Shown: positions 25,877 through 34,457, numbered from the stretch's first letter. The stretch: 41,117 bases of DNA from Methanolobus bombayensis (GCF_017873415.1 NZ_JAGGKD010000018.1:1-41117); one strand, 5' to 3'. Notes: generated by a model from the sequence alone, not told the origin. A program made the numbers and translations.

Positions 25877-27985
25877 AGATCCTATTTTCTCAACAAGTTT
25901 GGAAAGCACTTCCGTACGCATTCCTTCAACAAATTTGATACTTCCCACGACAAGGTGTCCTCCGCCGTTAACTCCTCCGCCTTTTACTTCTTCATAAAGC
26001 TCCCTTACCATCTTGGGTATATTCATGAGGACGCCCTTTGAACGTATGACTGCAAAGTCCGGTCCATATCCTATTGTTATGACAGGTTTGCCTTCATATT
26101 TCTTGCAGAGTTTGTCATGAACCTCTCCTGATGTCTTTCCGGGTGGCGGGAATGTGAACTTGTGAGCATAGTTCTCAACATCAAGCACGTTCAGAATTGC
26201 ACCGTTAGGAAGGTCCTGTGCTTTTACATGGGACATACAGACATCTATCTGCTCATCGATCATCTCGTTAGCCTGTTCGCAGAGCAGGTTCACGAGGTTC
26301 TTATGCACTTTATGGTCACCAAAGTCCAGAATATCATCGATGATACCTTTTCCGTTGTTGAATTTAAGCCAGTATGCCTGAAAATCAAGAGCCAGTGCCA
26401 TATCTTTGAGGTCCTGGAGGGAGTATCTGTCAGAGACCATGTCAATGTACATCTTTGCTTCTTCTGCTTCTGAACGGTCACCCACTGCAGCCACGGCAGG
26501 CAGATGATCTATCTCTTTCTCCACATTTACATTGATCATACGCGCGACCTCGGTACACAACATACCTGCTGTCATACCGAAGTCTCCGCCAACATGTGCA
26601 GGGTTCACGTGGGCTATAAGATAATCGTCAACTTCCTCATCAGGATGGTGGTGGTCAACCACGATCATCTGGATACCATAGACCTTTGCCTGTTTCATCG
26701 CAGGGACATCTTCCAGGGTTGAACCGTTATCAACACTCACCACAAGAGGCATCTTCTGACCGTGTCTGGCTGCGTCCTCCAGGGCAAAACTGATATCTCG
26801 GACAACATCGGTTACTTCGTAGAATGGTGCCTTTGAAGGTGCACGTCTGTAGAAATGATATTCACCATCCTGCCCATTTACTTCATTTATAAGTGGAATA
26901 ATTGCCTTCTCAATTGCCAGTGCCGCAGTCATTCCATCAGCATCGGCATGGTGGCGCAGTAGTATGGGCGTGGATTTGATTATTGCTTTTCTTATTTCCT
27001 TTGCAACTTTTTTCATTGCGGGTCTGAGCTTTTCAAGTACCTCGCTCTCGACCATATATTCAATCTCATATGGTTCTGCCCTGCTGTCAATTGCAGCTTC
27101 AATGCGCTGGAGAATCTCAGCTTCCTGTGGTCCGGTCATTCTTTTAAGACTTTGTATTTCAAGCTGGAAGCTGTCACCACGGGAACTTATCTCTCCGGTG
27201 GCTGCAACTATCATATCTGCTTCTATTTCAGGATAAGCTCTTTCACCTGCACTCTCAAAGGCCGCTCCCGATATCTGCCCCGTTTCATCGGCTATGGTAA
27301 ATATTGTAGGTCCTGCTGTTTGTTTGACCTGAATGACCTCACCCTGTACTTTTACTTTCTTACCTACCATCTGAGGAATCTCACTGGCAAGTTTGACAGG
27401 TAGTTTCTTTTCAAGTTCAACAGTCTGGTATTCCTTTAGCTTGCGTGGAACAAGGTCCATTTTTCCTCTTGGTTTGATCTCCTTCAAGCTAACAATAACA
27501 GCTTCTCCAACTTCCATAGGTCCCTTCATATTACTAGAGTGTACAAGGCCTCTGAGATTTGAATTGAGATCAACGAAAACGCCGAAATCAGCAATATTCC
27601 TTACCTTTGCATGATACATCTTTCCAACTTCAAGCTCATCAAGGGTGCATGAATTATCCAGCTTGTAAACTACCTGTTTTTTAGCACATGACTGGCATAC
27701 TTCGTCTCCTTCATAAAGACTATCCATTGAAGTTCCGCAAACTTTACATTTGAAAAATACGCCTTTGCCGGAGCATGCGGTACATTTTTCCTTCTCTTCT
27801 ATTTCTCCTGTTCCCCCACAATTGTTGCATGAGGATCCATTTTTCAAGAAATTTGCCATATCCTTCTCTGAAAGTTTCATCAGGTCTATGGACTTTGATT
27901 TTCCAGTCCCTTTGCATTCGGGACATTTGGCAGTTCCTGTTACACTGTAGCCTTTCCCGTTGCATTCTTCACATTTCTCGCTCAT
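25862..27985 (-). CDS. DHH-family phosphoesterase (RecJ-like) with DnaJ-type zinc finger, S1 and OB domains
   Basis: 707 residues. The N-terminus has four CxxCxGxG-type repeats (CEECNGKGYS, CPECKGTGK, CNNCGGTGE, CTACSGKGV; about 4-80) as in DnaJ zinc fingers, then CKVCG and CQSCA, an S1 RNA-binding domain (about 118-175), an OB fold (about 205-285), a DHH domain (about 345-560, HADADGMTAA, VSVDNGS, VVDHHHPDEE) and DHHA1 (GGGVNGGGHLVVGS near 675). DHH/DHHA1 proteins are Mn-dependent phosphoesterases (RecJ exonuclease, nanoRNase). S1 plus OB plus zinc finger suggests a nucleic-acid substrate, RNA or DNA; specificity unproven. Monocistronic. An archaeal fusion rather than bacterial RecJ. Confidence 0.88.
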   Translation of the reverse strand: MSEKCEECNGKGYSVTGTAKCPECKGTGKSKSIDLMKLSEKDMANFLKNGSSCNNCGGTGEIEEKEKCTACSGKGVFFKCKVCGTSMDSLYEGDEVCQSCAKKQVVYKLDNSCTLDELEVGKMYHAKVRNIADFGVFVDLNSNLRGLVHSSNMKGPMEVGEAVIVSLKEIKPRGKMDLVPRKLKEYQTVELEKKLPVKLASEIPQMVGKKVKVQGEVIQVKQTAGPTIFTIADETGQISGAAFESAGERAYPEIEADMIVAATGEISSRGDSFQLEIQSLKRMTGPQEAEILQRIEAAIDSRAEPYEIEYMVESEVLEKLRPAMKKVAKEIRKAIIKSTPILLRHHADADGMTAALAIEKAIIPLINEVNGQDGEYHFYRRAPSKAPFYEVTDVVRDISFALEDAARHGQKMPLVVSVDNGSTLEDVPAMKQAKVYGIQMIVVDHHHPDEEVDDYLIAHVNPAHVGGDFGMTAGMLCTEVARMINVNVEKEIDHLPAVAAVGDRSEAEEAKMYIDMVSDRYSLQDLKDMALALDFQAYWLKFNNGKGIIDDILDFGDHKVHKNLVNLLCEQANEMIDEQIDVCMSHVKAQDLPNGAILNVLDVENYAHKFTFPPPGKTSGEVHDKLCKKYEGKPVITIGYGPDFAVIRSKGVLMNIPKMVRELYEEVKGGGVNGGGHLVVGSIKFVEGMRTEVLSKLVEKIGSVGVE

Positions 27986-28055
27986 TGTATCTAGTCTTAG
28001 ATAGTATATATTGGATTTATGTCTTTGCTTGTTCTCTGGAGTAATAAAAAAGAGA

Positions 28056-28290
28056 AATATTTATAATGGCTATTTATATATTCTGCGCAGCATGTCGTTT
28101 TTTGAATGTTAGTTTGAAATTATTAACATCAAAATCAATCACATTAATAAACAATAAATGAGTTCTATTATTTGTTGGGTCTGAAGTGTTATTTCAATAA
28201 TAACAATGCTTTCATGCTTTCGTGTACATCCCCTCAAACAAGAATTCAGACCCAGCCTTCTATACTTTTTTTCCTTGTTTTCAAACACAG
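28056..28290 (+). ncRNA. Candidate structured RNA with long-range 10-bp stem
   Basis: In the 400-base gap between the divergent DHH and slipin genes, TGGGTCTGAA (28176-28185) pairs perfectly with TTCAGACCCA (28245-28254) across a 59-base loop, followed by a T-rich tail ATACTTTTTTTCC (28261 onward). A TATA-like AATATTTATAAT occurs near 28057. The combination looks like a small transcription unit, but it may be the leader of slipin or chance. No known RNA family is recognised. Confidence 0.25.
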
Positions 28291-28384
28291 ATTTTGCGCT
28301 ATATTTCCACCGGTATATTTTTAATAAGTAGCTTCTTATATCTCTTATAAGTTCCTCGTTTCTTCTTCAGGAGAGTGGTAAAAT

Positions 28385-29149
28385 ATGGCTTTGATAGATT
28401 TTATTCTTCCGTTAGCAGTAGTGGCAGTTATTATATTGTCCAAGGCTATCAAGATCGTTAATGAATATGAGCGCGTGGTTATCTTCCGCCTGGGTAGGTT
28501 AAGTGGTGTTAAAGGCCCTGGTTTGTTCCTGATTATCCCGATAATCGATACGGTTGTAAAGATTGACCTGCGTGTGGTTGCCATTGATGTCCCGAAACAG
28601 GCAGTGATCACAAAGGACAATGTTACAGTGGCAGTTGATGCTGTTGTATATTATCAGGTCATTGATCCTACAAAGGCAGTCAACGAGGTTGAGAATTTCA
28701 AGTACGCAACCGCAATGCTTTCACAGACAACGCTCAGGGATGTTATAGGTCAGCTTGAACTGGATGATGTACTTTCTGACAGGGAAAATGTCAACAGGAA
28801 CATCCAAGAGCAGCTTGATATTTCCACTGATCCGTGGGGTATCAAGGTTACTGGTGTCACTCTGCGGGATGTAAGTATTGATGATACAATGCTCCGTGCA
28901 ATTGCAAAGCAGGCAGAGGCAGAACGTGAAAAGCGCTCACGTATCATTCTTGCAGACGGTGAGTTTATTGCTGCTACAAAAATGAAAGATGCTGCACGCA
29001 TGTACGCAGAAGTTCCTGTTGCCATCAAGCTCAGGGAATTACAGACCTACGCTGAAATTGCACGGGAGAAGAACATGATCGTTGTATCCAACTCAGGTGA
29101 TGTTGCAGATATAGCAGCAATGTCAAGGGCCTTTACAAACAAGGAATAA
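28385..29149 (+). CDS. Slipin/stomatin-like SPFH membrane protein
   Basis: 254 residues: one N-terminal membrane helix (about 2-22, IDFILPLAVVAVIILS), then the SPFH/band-7 domain (KIVNEYERVVIFRLGRL, KGPGLFLIIPIID, VDLRVVAIDVPKQ) and a C-terminal coiled coil with AKQAEAEREKRSRII. Stomatin homologues assemble into membrane rings or rafts. It is 11 bases upstream of the NfeD protease; the pair resembles the archaeal stomatin/STOPP operon in which the protease cleaves the stomatin. TATATTTTTAATAA at about 28312-28325 is a plausible promoter element; GGAGAG lies before the ATG. Confidence 0.93.
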   Translation: MALIDFILPLAVVAVIILSKAIKIVNEYERVVIFRLGRLSGVKGPGLFLIIPIIDTVVKIDLRVVAIDVPKQAVITKDNVTVAVDAVVYYQVIDPTKAVNEVENFKYATAMLSQTTLRDVIGQLELDDVLSDRENVNRNIQEQLDISTDPWGIKVTGVTLRDVSIDDTMLRAIAKQAEAEREKRSRIILADGEFIAATKMKDAARMYAEVPVAIKLRELQTYAEIAREKNMIVVSNSGDVADIAAMSRAFTNKE

Positions 29150-29160
29150 GCGGAGGGAAT

Positions 29161-30516
29161 ATGAAACACAAGTTCAGGTCATACCTGGGCATTTTTCTAT
29201 TTTTTATTTTGTTTATGACCCTGTTCACCGGTCAGGTATGTGCCGCAGAAAATCAGAAAGTTCTGGTGGTGGATATCTCAGATTCCATAACTCCGGTGAC
29301 AGATGATATTGTATCTGATGCCATCGCTTTTGCAGAAAATGACGACTATGAGGCTCTTGTCATCACTCTCAATACTCCCGGTGGGAATCTTGATGAAACG
29401 CTTTCAATTATGGAGCAGATAGCTTCAACTGATGTCCCGGTAATTGGGTACGTCTACCCCGAAGGAACAAAAGCATGGTCAGCAGGTACTTTAATTCTCA
29501 TCAGTACCGATGTTGCTGCAATGGCACCTTTTACCATTATAGGTTCGGCACAACCTGTTACTGTAACTGCAAGCGGTAGTGAGCCGGTAGAAGAAGACAA
29601 GATCATCAATGCCATTGTCAAGAGAGCGACGGAGAATGCAAAAATGCATGGTCGTAACGAGACGGCGGCTGAGGAATTTATAACAAAGAACCTGAACCTT
29701 GATGCCGATACTGCTCTTGAGTATGGGGTTATTGAGTATGTTGCGTCGGATATTGCTGATCTTATGTCACAGCTTGATGGTGCTGAAGTAAAGGACAAGG
29801 TTCTTGATACTGCTGGTGCGGATATCACATACTATGAACCATCTCTGAGGCTGGCTTTCATGGGTATAATATCTAACCCGATAGTTTCCTCGATGCTTCT
29901 GCTACTTGGAGTTTATGCCATCATACTCGGAATCTCAAATCCCGGTTTTGGTGCTGAACTCTTTGGCGTTATCGCTATTGCTCTGGGACTTATTGGAACA
30001 GGTTTTGATGTTGATATCGGTGCACTGTTTCTGGTTATTGCCGGTGTGATACTGCTGGTGCTTGAATTCCAGGCTCCTGGTTTTGGAATCTTCGGGATAG
30101 CGGGTCTTGTATGCATAATTGCAGGCAGCATATTGCTGGTTCCGACCGATTTCCCAAATAATTATACTCCAGCGGAATTCCAGCGTACACTGATAATATC
30201 CGTGGCGGCACCGACAATAATAATCGGACTTTTCTTTGTGTTCATCATTTACAAAGTATTTGAGGTAAGAAGAAAAAAACCGTTGTTCGGTGAGCTTATT
30301 GGTGATATGGCTGTTGCACTTGAACCAATTGAAAACGGCCAGAATGGATATGTTCTCCACAGGGGACAACACTGGAAAGCACGCTCATCTGATATTATTG
30401 AAAAAGATGACAAGGTAACGATTCTTGAAAAAGATGGTGTTGTACTTGTGGTTGAGAAATTAAAAGATGAATCTGAGTCTGAAAATCAGACAGATGATGA
30501 GCAAGATCAAAAATAG
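29161..30516 (+). CDS. nfeD: NfeD-family membrane serine protease (STOPP-like)
   Basis: 451 residues. A signal peptide (about 1-29, ending VCAAEN) leads to a ClpP-like protease domain (about 32-215: VLVVDISDSITPVTDDIV, NTPGGNLDETLS, WSAGTLI with the catalytic Ser, and a downstream lysine region RATENAKMHGRNETAAEEF). Four or five membrane helices follow (about 228-365), then a cytosolic OB-fold NfeD domain (about 380-435). Homologues cleave partner stomatin and act in membrane protein quality control. It is translationally linked with slipin. It stops at TAG with TGA five codons later. Confidence 0.9.
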   Translation: MKHKFRSYLGIFLFFILFMTLFTGQVCAAENQKVLVVDISDSITPVTDDIVSDAIAFAENDDYEALVITLNTPGGNLDETLSIMEQIASTDVPVIGYVYPEGTKAWSAGTLILISTDVAAMAPFTIIGSAQPVTVTASGSEPVEEDKIINAIVKRATENAKMHGRNETAAEEFITKNLNLDADTALEYGVIEYVASDIADLMSQLDGAEVKDKVLDTAGADITYYEPSLRLAFMGIISNPIVSSMLLLLGVYAIILGISNPGFGAELFGVIAIALGLIGTGFDVDIGALFLVIAGVILLVLEFQAPGFGIFGIAGLVCIIAGSILLVPTDFPNNYTPAEFQRTLIISVAAPTIIIGLFFVFIIYKVFEVRRKKPLFGELIGDMAVALEPIENGQNGYVLHRGQHWKARSSDIIEKDDKVTILEKDGVVLVVEKLKDESESENQTDDEQDQK

Positions 30517-30545
30517 AATTTGGAATTTTGAGTTTTAAATTTTAG

Positions 30546-30567
30546 GTAGAAAGGAAATCCTTTCTAC
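30546..30567. terminator. Convergent terminator hairpin overlapping a stop codon
   Basis: Perfect 10-bp inverted repeat GTAGAAAGGA-AA-TCCTTTCTAC followed by TTTCTTTTT on the plus strand: a good terminator for slipin-nfeD. It overlaps the last codon and TAG stop of the convergent AIR-synthase-like gene, so one hairpin lies in the 3' ends of both transcripts. Confidence 0.55.
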
Positions 30568-31883
30568 TTTCTTTTTACCATTTCAACAACGCGGCGTTTC
30601 TTCTCAATTGCATTGAGAGCTGCTGTATCAATGGCTTTTTTCATTTCCTCGAAGTCACGTGGATTCTCATCACCTATCATCTTTTTGATAGGTGTGTATG
30701 CTGATTCCCTGAAGCGTGGTGTGAAATCCCTTGCTTCTCCGTCAATTATGACTTCTGCACCGGTTCCTTCAACGACTTTTCCAATAATTGAAATATCCAC
30801 GTCTGCGCTTCTGATGGTCTTCATGATGTCTTCAGCGTACTCTTCAGGTGCAATGATTAGCAAAGCATCCAGGGAAACTCCAAGGTAGTCTATTTCCAGT
30901 GACTCAAGCATTTCAAGAACCTTAGGGTTGACAAGTTTTCTCATTTCCTTTTCTTCAAAAATTAGCTTGACACCTGCTGTTCTGGAAATCTCTTTTGCAT
31001 CCCCGCGGATTCCACCATTTGTGACATCTGTCATTGCATGGATATGTTTCACAAGGCCTGAATCCAGTAGTTTATCGCATGCCTCCAGGAACTTTATGTT
31101 GATTGTCTCGTCAACGATGTCATGCATCTCATAGTAGAGTGCAGTTGTGGATATTGTTCCGCCACCTGCTCCTTCTGTCATGAGGATGACGTCGCCTACC
31201 TGTGTCTGCTCACGTGATGTAAGGTCTGTTGAAACACCAACAGCACCGACTCCTCCTGTCATACGTTCACCGATGACCATGTCGCCACCTATTCTTAATG
31301 TGCTGCCTGTAATGAGTGGGATATTTGATAGATCGGCCACTGCTGTGATACCTGCAATGTGGTCAAAGACCTTGCCAACATCTCCGTCATCTGCTACGTG
31401 TATGTCGGAAAGCATTGCCACAGGTCTTGCGCCCATGACATAGACATCACGTAGTGCTGCCCTTGCAACGTGGAATCCTGCAAGGAATGAATAATCGCTA
31501 AGTCTGGAATGCATGCCGTCTACGGTGAGGATAACATATTCTCCTCCATCGGATCTCACTACTCCGGAATCATCAAGGTGTGTGGTGTCAACCACTGCTT
31601 TTGTTTTTCCGATAACTTCGGCTATCTTTTCATGGGTGTAAAAATCTCCGAGACCCCTGGAACCAACTCCGAATTCTCCCATTGTAACACCGGATACGGT
31701 GGGTTCGAGTACATCACCTTTCAGTACAAGGGTTGCTTTTGCTTCGGTGATGGTTGCCTGTGCAAGTTTGCGTGCATGTTCGGGATTTGTTTTCTTGACT
31801 TCCATTATTCTGGCAGTCAGCTTATCTTCAAGATTCGGGTCGTTGTTATTGAGCCCTCGTTTTGCGTAGCCTTCAATGTCCAT
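30564..31883 (-). CDS. AIR synthase-related protein (PurM/HypE/SelD superfamily)
   Basis: 439 residues. An N-terminal helical segment of about 85 residues precedes a PurM-like ATP-binding domain pair (VVDTTHLDDSGVV, YVILTVDGMHSRLSDYSFLA, ALRDVYVMGARPVAML, DVTNGGIRGD) typical of aminoimidazole-ribotide synthase-related archaeal proteins. These bind ATP and phosphorylate small substrates or proteins (PurM, ThiL, HypE, SelD); the reaction here is unknown. It follows hisH by 12 bases on the same strand, with GGGATGAG before its ATG. Ends in TAG; readthrough would reach TGA after 18 codons without recognisable sequence. Confidence 0.8.
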   Translation of the reverse strand: MDIEGYAKRGLNNNDPNLEDKLTARIMEVKKTNPEHARKLAQATITEAKATLVLKGDVLEPTVSGVTMGEFGVGSRGLGDFYTHEKIAEVIGKTKAVVDTTHLDDSGVVRSDGGEYVILTVDGMHSRLSDYSFLAGFHVARAALRDVYVMGARPVAMLSDIHVADDGDVGKVFDHIAGITAVADLSNIPLITGSTLRIGGDMVIGERMTGGVGAVGVSTDLTSREQTQVGDVILMTEGAGGGTISTTALYYEMHDIVDETINIKFLEACDKLLDSGLVKHIHAMTDVTNGGIRGDAKEISRTAGVKLIFEEKEMRKLVNPKVLEMLESLEIDYLGVSLDALLIIAPEEYAEDIMKTIRSADVDISIIGKVVEGTGAEVIIDGEARDFTPRFRESAYTPIKKMIGDENPRDFEEMKKAIDTAALNAIEKKRRVVEMVKRK

Positions 31884-31895
31884 ATTCTCATCCCT

Positions 31896-32504
31896 TCAGC
31901 ACATAGTTACAAAGTTCTTCAGTATTTTAAGGCCTGTATCACCGCTTTTCTCAGGGTGGAACTGGGTTCCGATAACATTGCCTGCATCATTGACAATGGC
32001 GGCTGCAAATTCTGTTCCGTATTCGCATGAAATAAGCGTGTTTTTATTTGATGTGTCAACGTAGTATGAGTGTACAAAATAAACAAATGAGCCTTCTGGT
32101 ATTCCATCAAAAATAGGATGTTGCTGTGCGATTTTGATTGAGTTCCATCCCATGTGAGGAACTTTGAGCTCGGAGTGTGGGAACCTTAATACCTGCCCTT
32201 TTACAAGGTCAAGACCTTCTGTGACCCCTCCTTCCTCTGATGTGGTCAGCATCATCTGCTGGCCAAGGCAGATTCCGAGCATTGGCTTTCCTGATGTTAC
32301 ATACTCATTGATGGTACTTCTGAGAACTTCCACATTCTTCATTGCATCCCTGAAAGCACCGACACCCGGAAGGATTACTCCATCTGCACTTTTTATCTCT
32401 TCAGGGTCACTTGAAATGATCACGTTGGCTCCCGCGTGTTCCAGCCCCTTGCGAACACTTCTGAGGTTGCCAAGTCCGTAATCGATGATAACGATCTTCT
32501 TCAT
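31896..32504 (-). CDS. hisH: Imidazole glycerol phosphate synthase, glutaminase subunit
   Basis: 202-residue class I glutamine amidotransferase. N-terminus IVIIDYGLGNLRSV, nucleophile Cys in MLGICLGQQMM (about residue 80), oxyanion segment GVGAFRDAM, and the catalytic His/Glu in QFHPEKSGDTG near the end. It supplies ammonia to HisF in histidine and purine-linked synthesis; hisF is not adjacent. Upstream gene of a two-gene unit with the AIR-synthase-like gene. Confidence 0.95.
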   Translation of the reverse strand: MKKIVIIDYGLGNLRSVRKGLEHAGANVIISSDPEEIKSADGVILPGVGAFRDAMKNVEVLRSTINEYVTSGKPMLGICLGQQMMLTTSEEGGVTEGLDLVKGQVLRFPHSELKVPHMGWNSIKIAQQHPIFDGIPEGSFVYFVHSYYVDTSNKNTLISCEYGTEFAAAIVNDAGNVIGTQFHPEKSGDTGLKILKNFVTMC

Positions 32505-32555
32505 GTGAGAATTAAAGAATGGTTTTGGTACATGAATGTAACGATGTGGGATTGT

Positions 32556-33190
32556 TCATGGATTGATTAATGTTTGATTAATTTCAATAGCGAATCCAAA
32601 GCTATCATAATCTAATAATGGAAGAATTGCATAGAAAAAACTAAAGAATATAATATAGATTACAAACATTTTCACGATTTTGCTGATTATCGCTTGTACA
32701 ATATTGTGATCAAGTTGTTTTTGGAATGCTTCTACAAATACCATTGATAATCCGGTGTTTATTGCAGAAGCTAACAAACACATTGCAACAAAGAGAATTA
32801 CATCTAAGCATTCTAAATTGATACTTCCATCGGAAAACATATAATTTTTTAATATCAAGTAGGATACAATAATGTAGGGAAATAGAAATGTCAGAATTGC
32901 ATAATTGTCATATGTACTTTTCTTAGACGTTCTTTTTTCTAATAATAAAATACCAATTGTGAATGCAGCTATTGCAAAAAATGTAACAGTGAGTATGCTG
33001 TATACTGAAGTTGTAGTGTTTAGTGGTAGGTTGCTTGAAGCAGTAAAACTAACCCTATAACGACTATTAAAATTTCCAACAATCTTATTTTATCGTTTAT
33101 TATCTCGTTGCCTTCTTTTGTATCATGAATGACATTTTTGTCTGATGATTCAGTTGTGTTAAAATTGACTAACGAGAACTTTATGCTCAT
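32556..33190 (-). pseudogene. Hypothetical multi-pass membrane protein, probably frameshifted
   Basis: Two overlapping minus frames look like one gene. The first starts at ATG 33190 (MSIKFSLVNF) and stops at TAA 33020-33022 after 56 residues, ending in a hydrophobic run LEILIVVIGLVLLL. The second is open from 33089 to TGA 32556 (177 residues) and encodes about four more hydrophobic segments, but has no ATG/GTG/TTG until TTG 32858, deep inside. A one-base shift in about 33020-33089 would join them into about 205-210 residues with five helices. Possible causes are a mutation, programmed -1 slippage or sequencing error. No family recognised. AT-rich and located beside a toxin-antitoxin pair. Confidence 0.5.
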
Positions 33191-33294
33191 TAATGAATCT
33201 AGATGGCAATTACATTATAACCTTTTCTATTTATGAAGGACAGCACCAAATTAGATTGTAATTCTTATTATGTCTGATATTTTTTGGAAGCAAA

Positions 33295-33561
33295 TTAAAG
33301 CCATTTGTACCCATAACCTCTTGGAATTATTTCAAGTACGTAAACAACATTCTCCTCAATTGCAAAAATAGCTCTGTAATCTCCAATACGCAGACGGTAA
33401 AGATCCTGTCTTCCTTTTGTGCCTTTCAGTTTTTTCACATCGTGGCTTAAAGGTTCGTTCTGTAATTTCTTAAGTCCTTCAATAAGCCTGCTTTTCGTTT
33501 CAGCATTTTGTGAATTAAGGAATTTACTGGCGTGCTGGTGCACGTTCACTTTGTATAGCAT
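33295..33561 (-). CDS. RelE/ParE-family toxin
   Basis: 88-residue type II toxin of the RelE superfamily: LYKVNVHQHASKFLNSQ, EGLKKLQNEPL, KLKGTKGRQDLYRLRIGDYR, AIFAIEENVVYVLEI. The run of Lys/Arg residues with GDYRAIF and a C-terminal aromatic residue fits ribosome-dependent mRNA interferases. It lies 12 bases after its antitoxin, which comes first, the usual order for autoregulated pairs. Confidence 0.9.
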   Translation of the reverse strand: MLYKVNVHQHASKFLNSQNAETKSRLIEGLKKLQNEPLSHDVKKLKGTKGRQDLYRLRIGDYRAIFAIEENVVYVLEIIPRGYGYKWL

Positions 33562-33573
33562 TTGTATCCACTA

Positions 33574-33765
33574 TTAAAGATCGTCAAGGGATACAAACTG
33601 TTCTTTTTCTTCAAGACGCTGGTACATACGGTCCATGAATTCATCTCTGTCTACAGCATCCATTAAGCGTGAAAGTATATCGCTATACGTTTCTCCTTTT
33701 CTTCCATATGTTTTCAGTCTGTCTCTTATCGTTTTAGTGGTTGGTATTGTTGTTGTGGTTGCCAT
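33574..33765 (-). CDS. RelB-like antitoxin
   Basis: 63-residue acidic protein, MATTTTIPTTKTIRDRLKTY with the pattern GRKGETYSDILSRLMDAVD as in short archaeal ribbon-helix-helix antitoxins, then a Glu-rich C-terminus (DRMYQRLEEKEQF) that would wrap the toxin. Beside the RelE toxin. ATG 33765, preceded by GAGGAAG. Upstream lie three phased repeats that may be its operator. Confidence 0.8.
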   Translation of the reverse strand: MATTTTIPTTKTIRDRLKTYGRKGETYSDILSRLMDAVDRDEFMDRMYQRLEEKEQFVSLDDL

Positions 33766-33785
33766 TTTTCTTCCTCGTTATATGT

Positions 33786-33822
33786 ACTTATATCTAATTA
33801 TAGTTACTTATAATTACTTATA
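33786..33822. promoter_or_regulatory. Phased ACTTATA repeats (probable toxin-antitoxin operator/promoter)
   Basis: ACTTATA occurs at 33786, 33806 and 33816, i.e. 20 and 10 bases apart: two helical turns, then one. They start 21 bases upstream of the antitoxin ATG. On the minus strand they read TATAAGT, so they may double as TATA boxes. Helical phasing is characteristic of ribbon-helix-helix repressor sites. Confidence 0.5.
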
Positions 33823-33965
33823 AATTCTAATTGTATATTATAATGACTGATGATTTTATATCAATTTGTCTTTGCTACTTTTAATTATTCTAAGCACTAC
33901 ATAAAAATCAGAAACAAAACAATAAATTTATATCTAATGTTCTTTTGTTAGCATTCGGTGATTTT

Positions 33966-34457
33966 TTGCCAAAGATTGAAAAACTGTTTGATGATGATAG
34001 GGCCATTGAGCTTCCTATCAATATAGTCGTCATGTTGGTGGTTGGTATGGTTGCCCTTGCGGCGCTTGTAGCTATTATTCCTCCTCCAACTAAGAATATG
34101 TCAGTGAATATTGTAGAATCAGGTGAACAAAGTACAGGTACTACTGCGGGAAACACTGTTATTGTTGATTCCACAATTGCAAATTCTCCTTTCACAGTAG
34201 ATGTGGTTATTTCAGTCGCAGATCCTGATGGTTATCCAGTTCGGGCAGCCAATGTTGTACTCCGAGGACTTGGTGGTGTGGCAACAGGTACAACCGATGA
34301 TTATGGAAATTGTACTCTTACCACAGCTTCCCCGGCTGGAGCCCAGATAACTCTTGGTTCTAATCAGAACGAAGGAAGCATGGACCTTACCATCTCCGCA
34401 GATGGTTTCTATGATTTCGAGAAAGCAGATGCTGTAATGGTAGTCAGGACTTCATGA
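33966..34457 (+). CDS. Membrane-anchored pilin-like protein with carboxypeptidase-regulatory-like domain
   Basis: 163 residues if translation starts at TTG 33966, which follows GGTGA with four bases; an earlier TTG is at 33945. A short acidic N-terminus (LFDDDRAIELP) is followed by one membrane helix (about 20-40, INIVVMLVVGMVALAALVAI), resembling the hydrophobic stalk of archaeal type IV pilins. An extracytoplasmic beta domain with VDVVISVADPDGYPVRAANV and GGVATGTTDDYGNCTL has the carboxypeptidase-regulatory/Ig-like repeat pattern. No prepilin peptidase site is certain. The downstream gene is a divergent paralogue, 30 bases away. Role unknown; perhaps surface-exposed. Confidence 0.6.
   Translation: MPKIEKLFDDDRAIELPINIVVMLVVGMVALAALVAIIPPPTKNMSVNIVESGEQSTGTTAGNTVIVDSTIANSPFTVDVVISVADPDGYPVRAANVVLRGLGGVATGTTDDYGNCTLTTASPAGAQITLGSNQNEGSMDLTISADGFYDFEKADAVMVVRTS

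Noticed and set aside
30507-30566. 18-codon amber readthrough extension of the AIR-synthase-like protein
   Set aside because: It would run through a terminator hairpin and has no recognisable sequence.
33781-33830. ACTTATA repeats as a CRISPR array
   Set aside because: Units are 7 bases with 3-13 base spacing, far too short for repeats and spacers; phased operator is the better reading.
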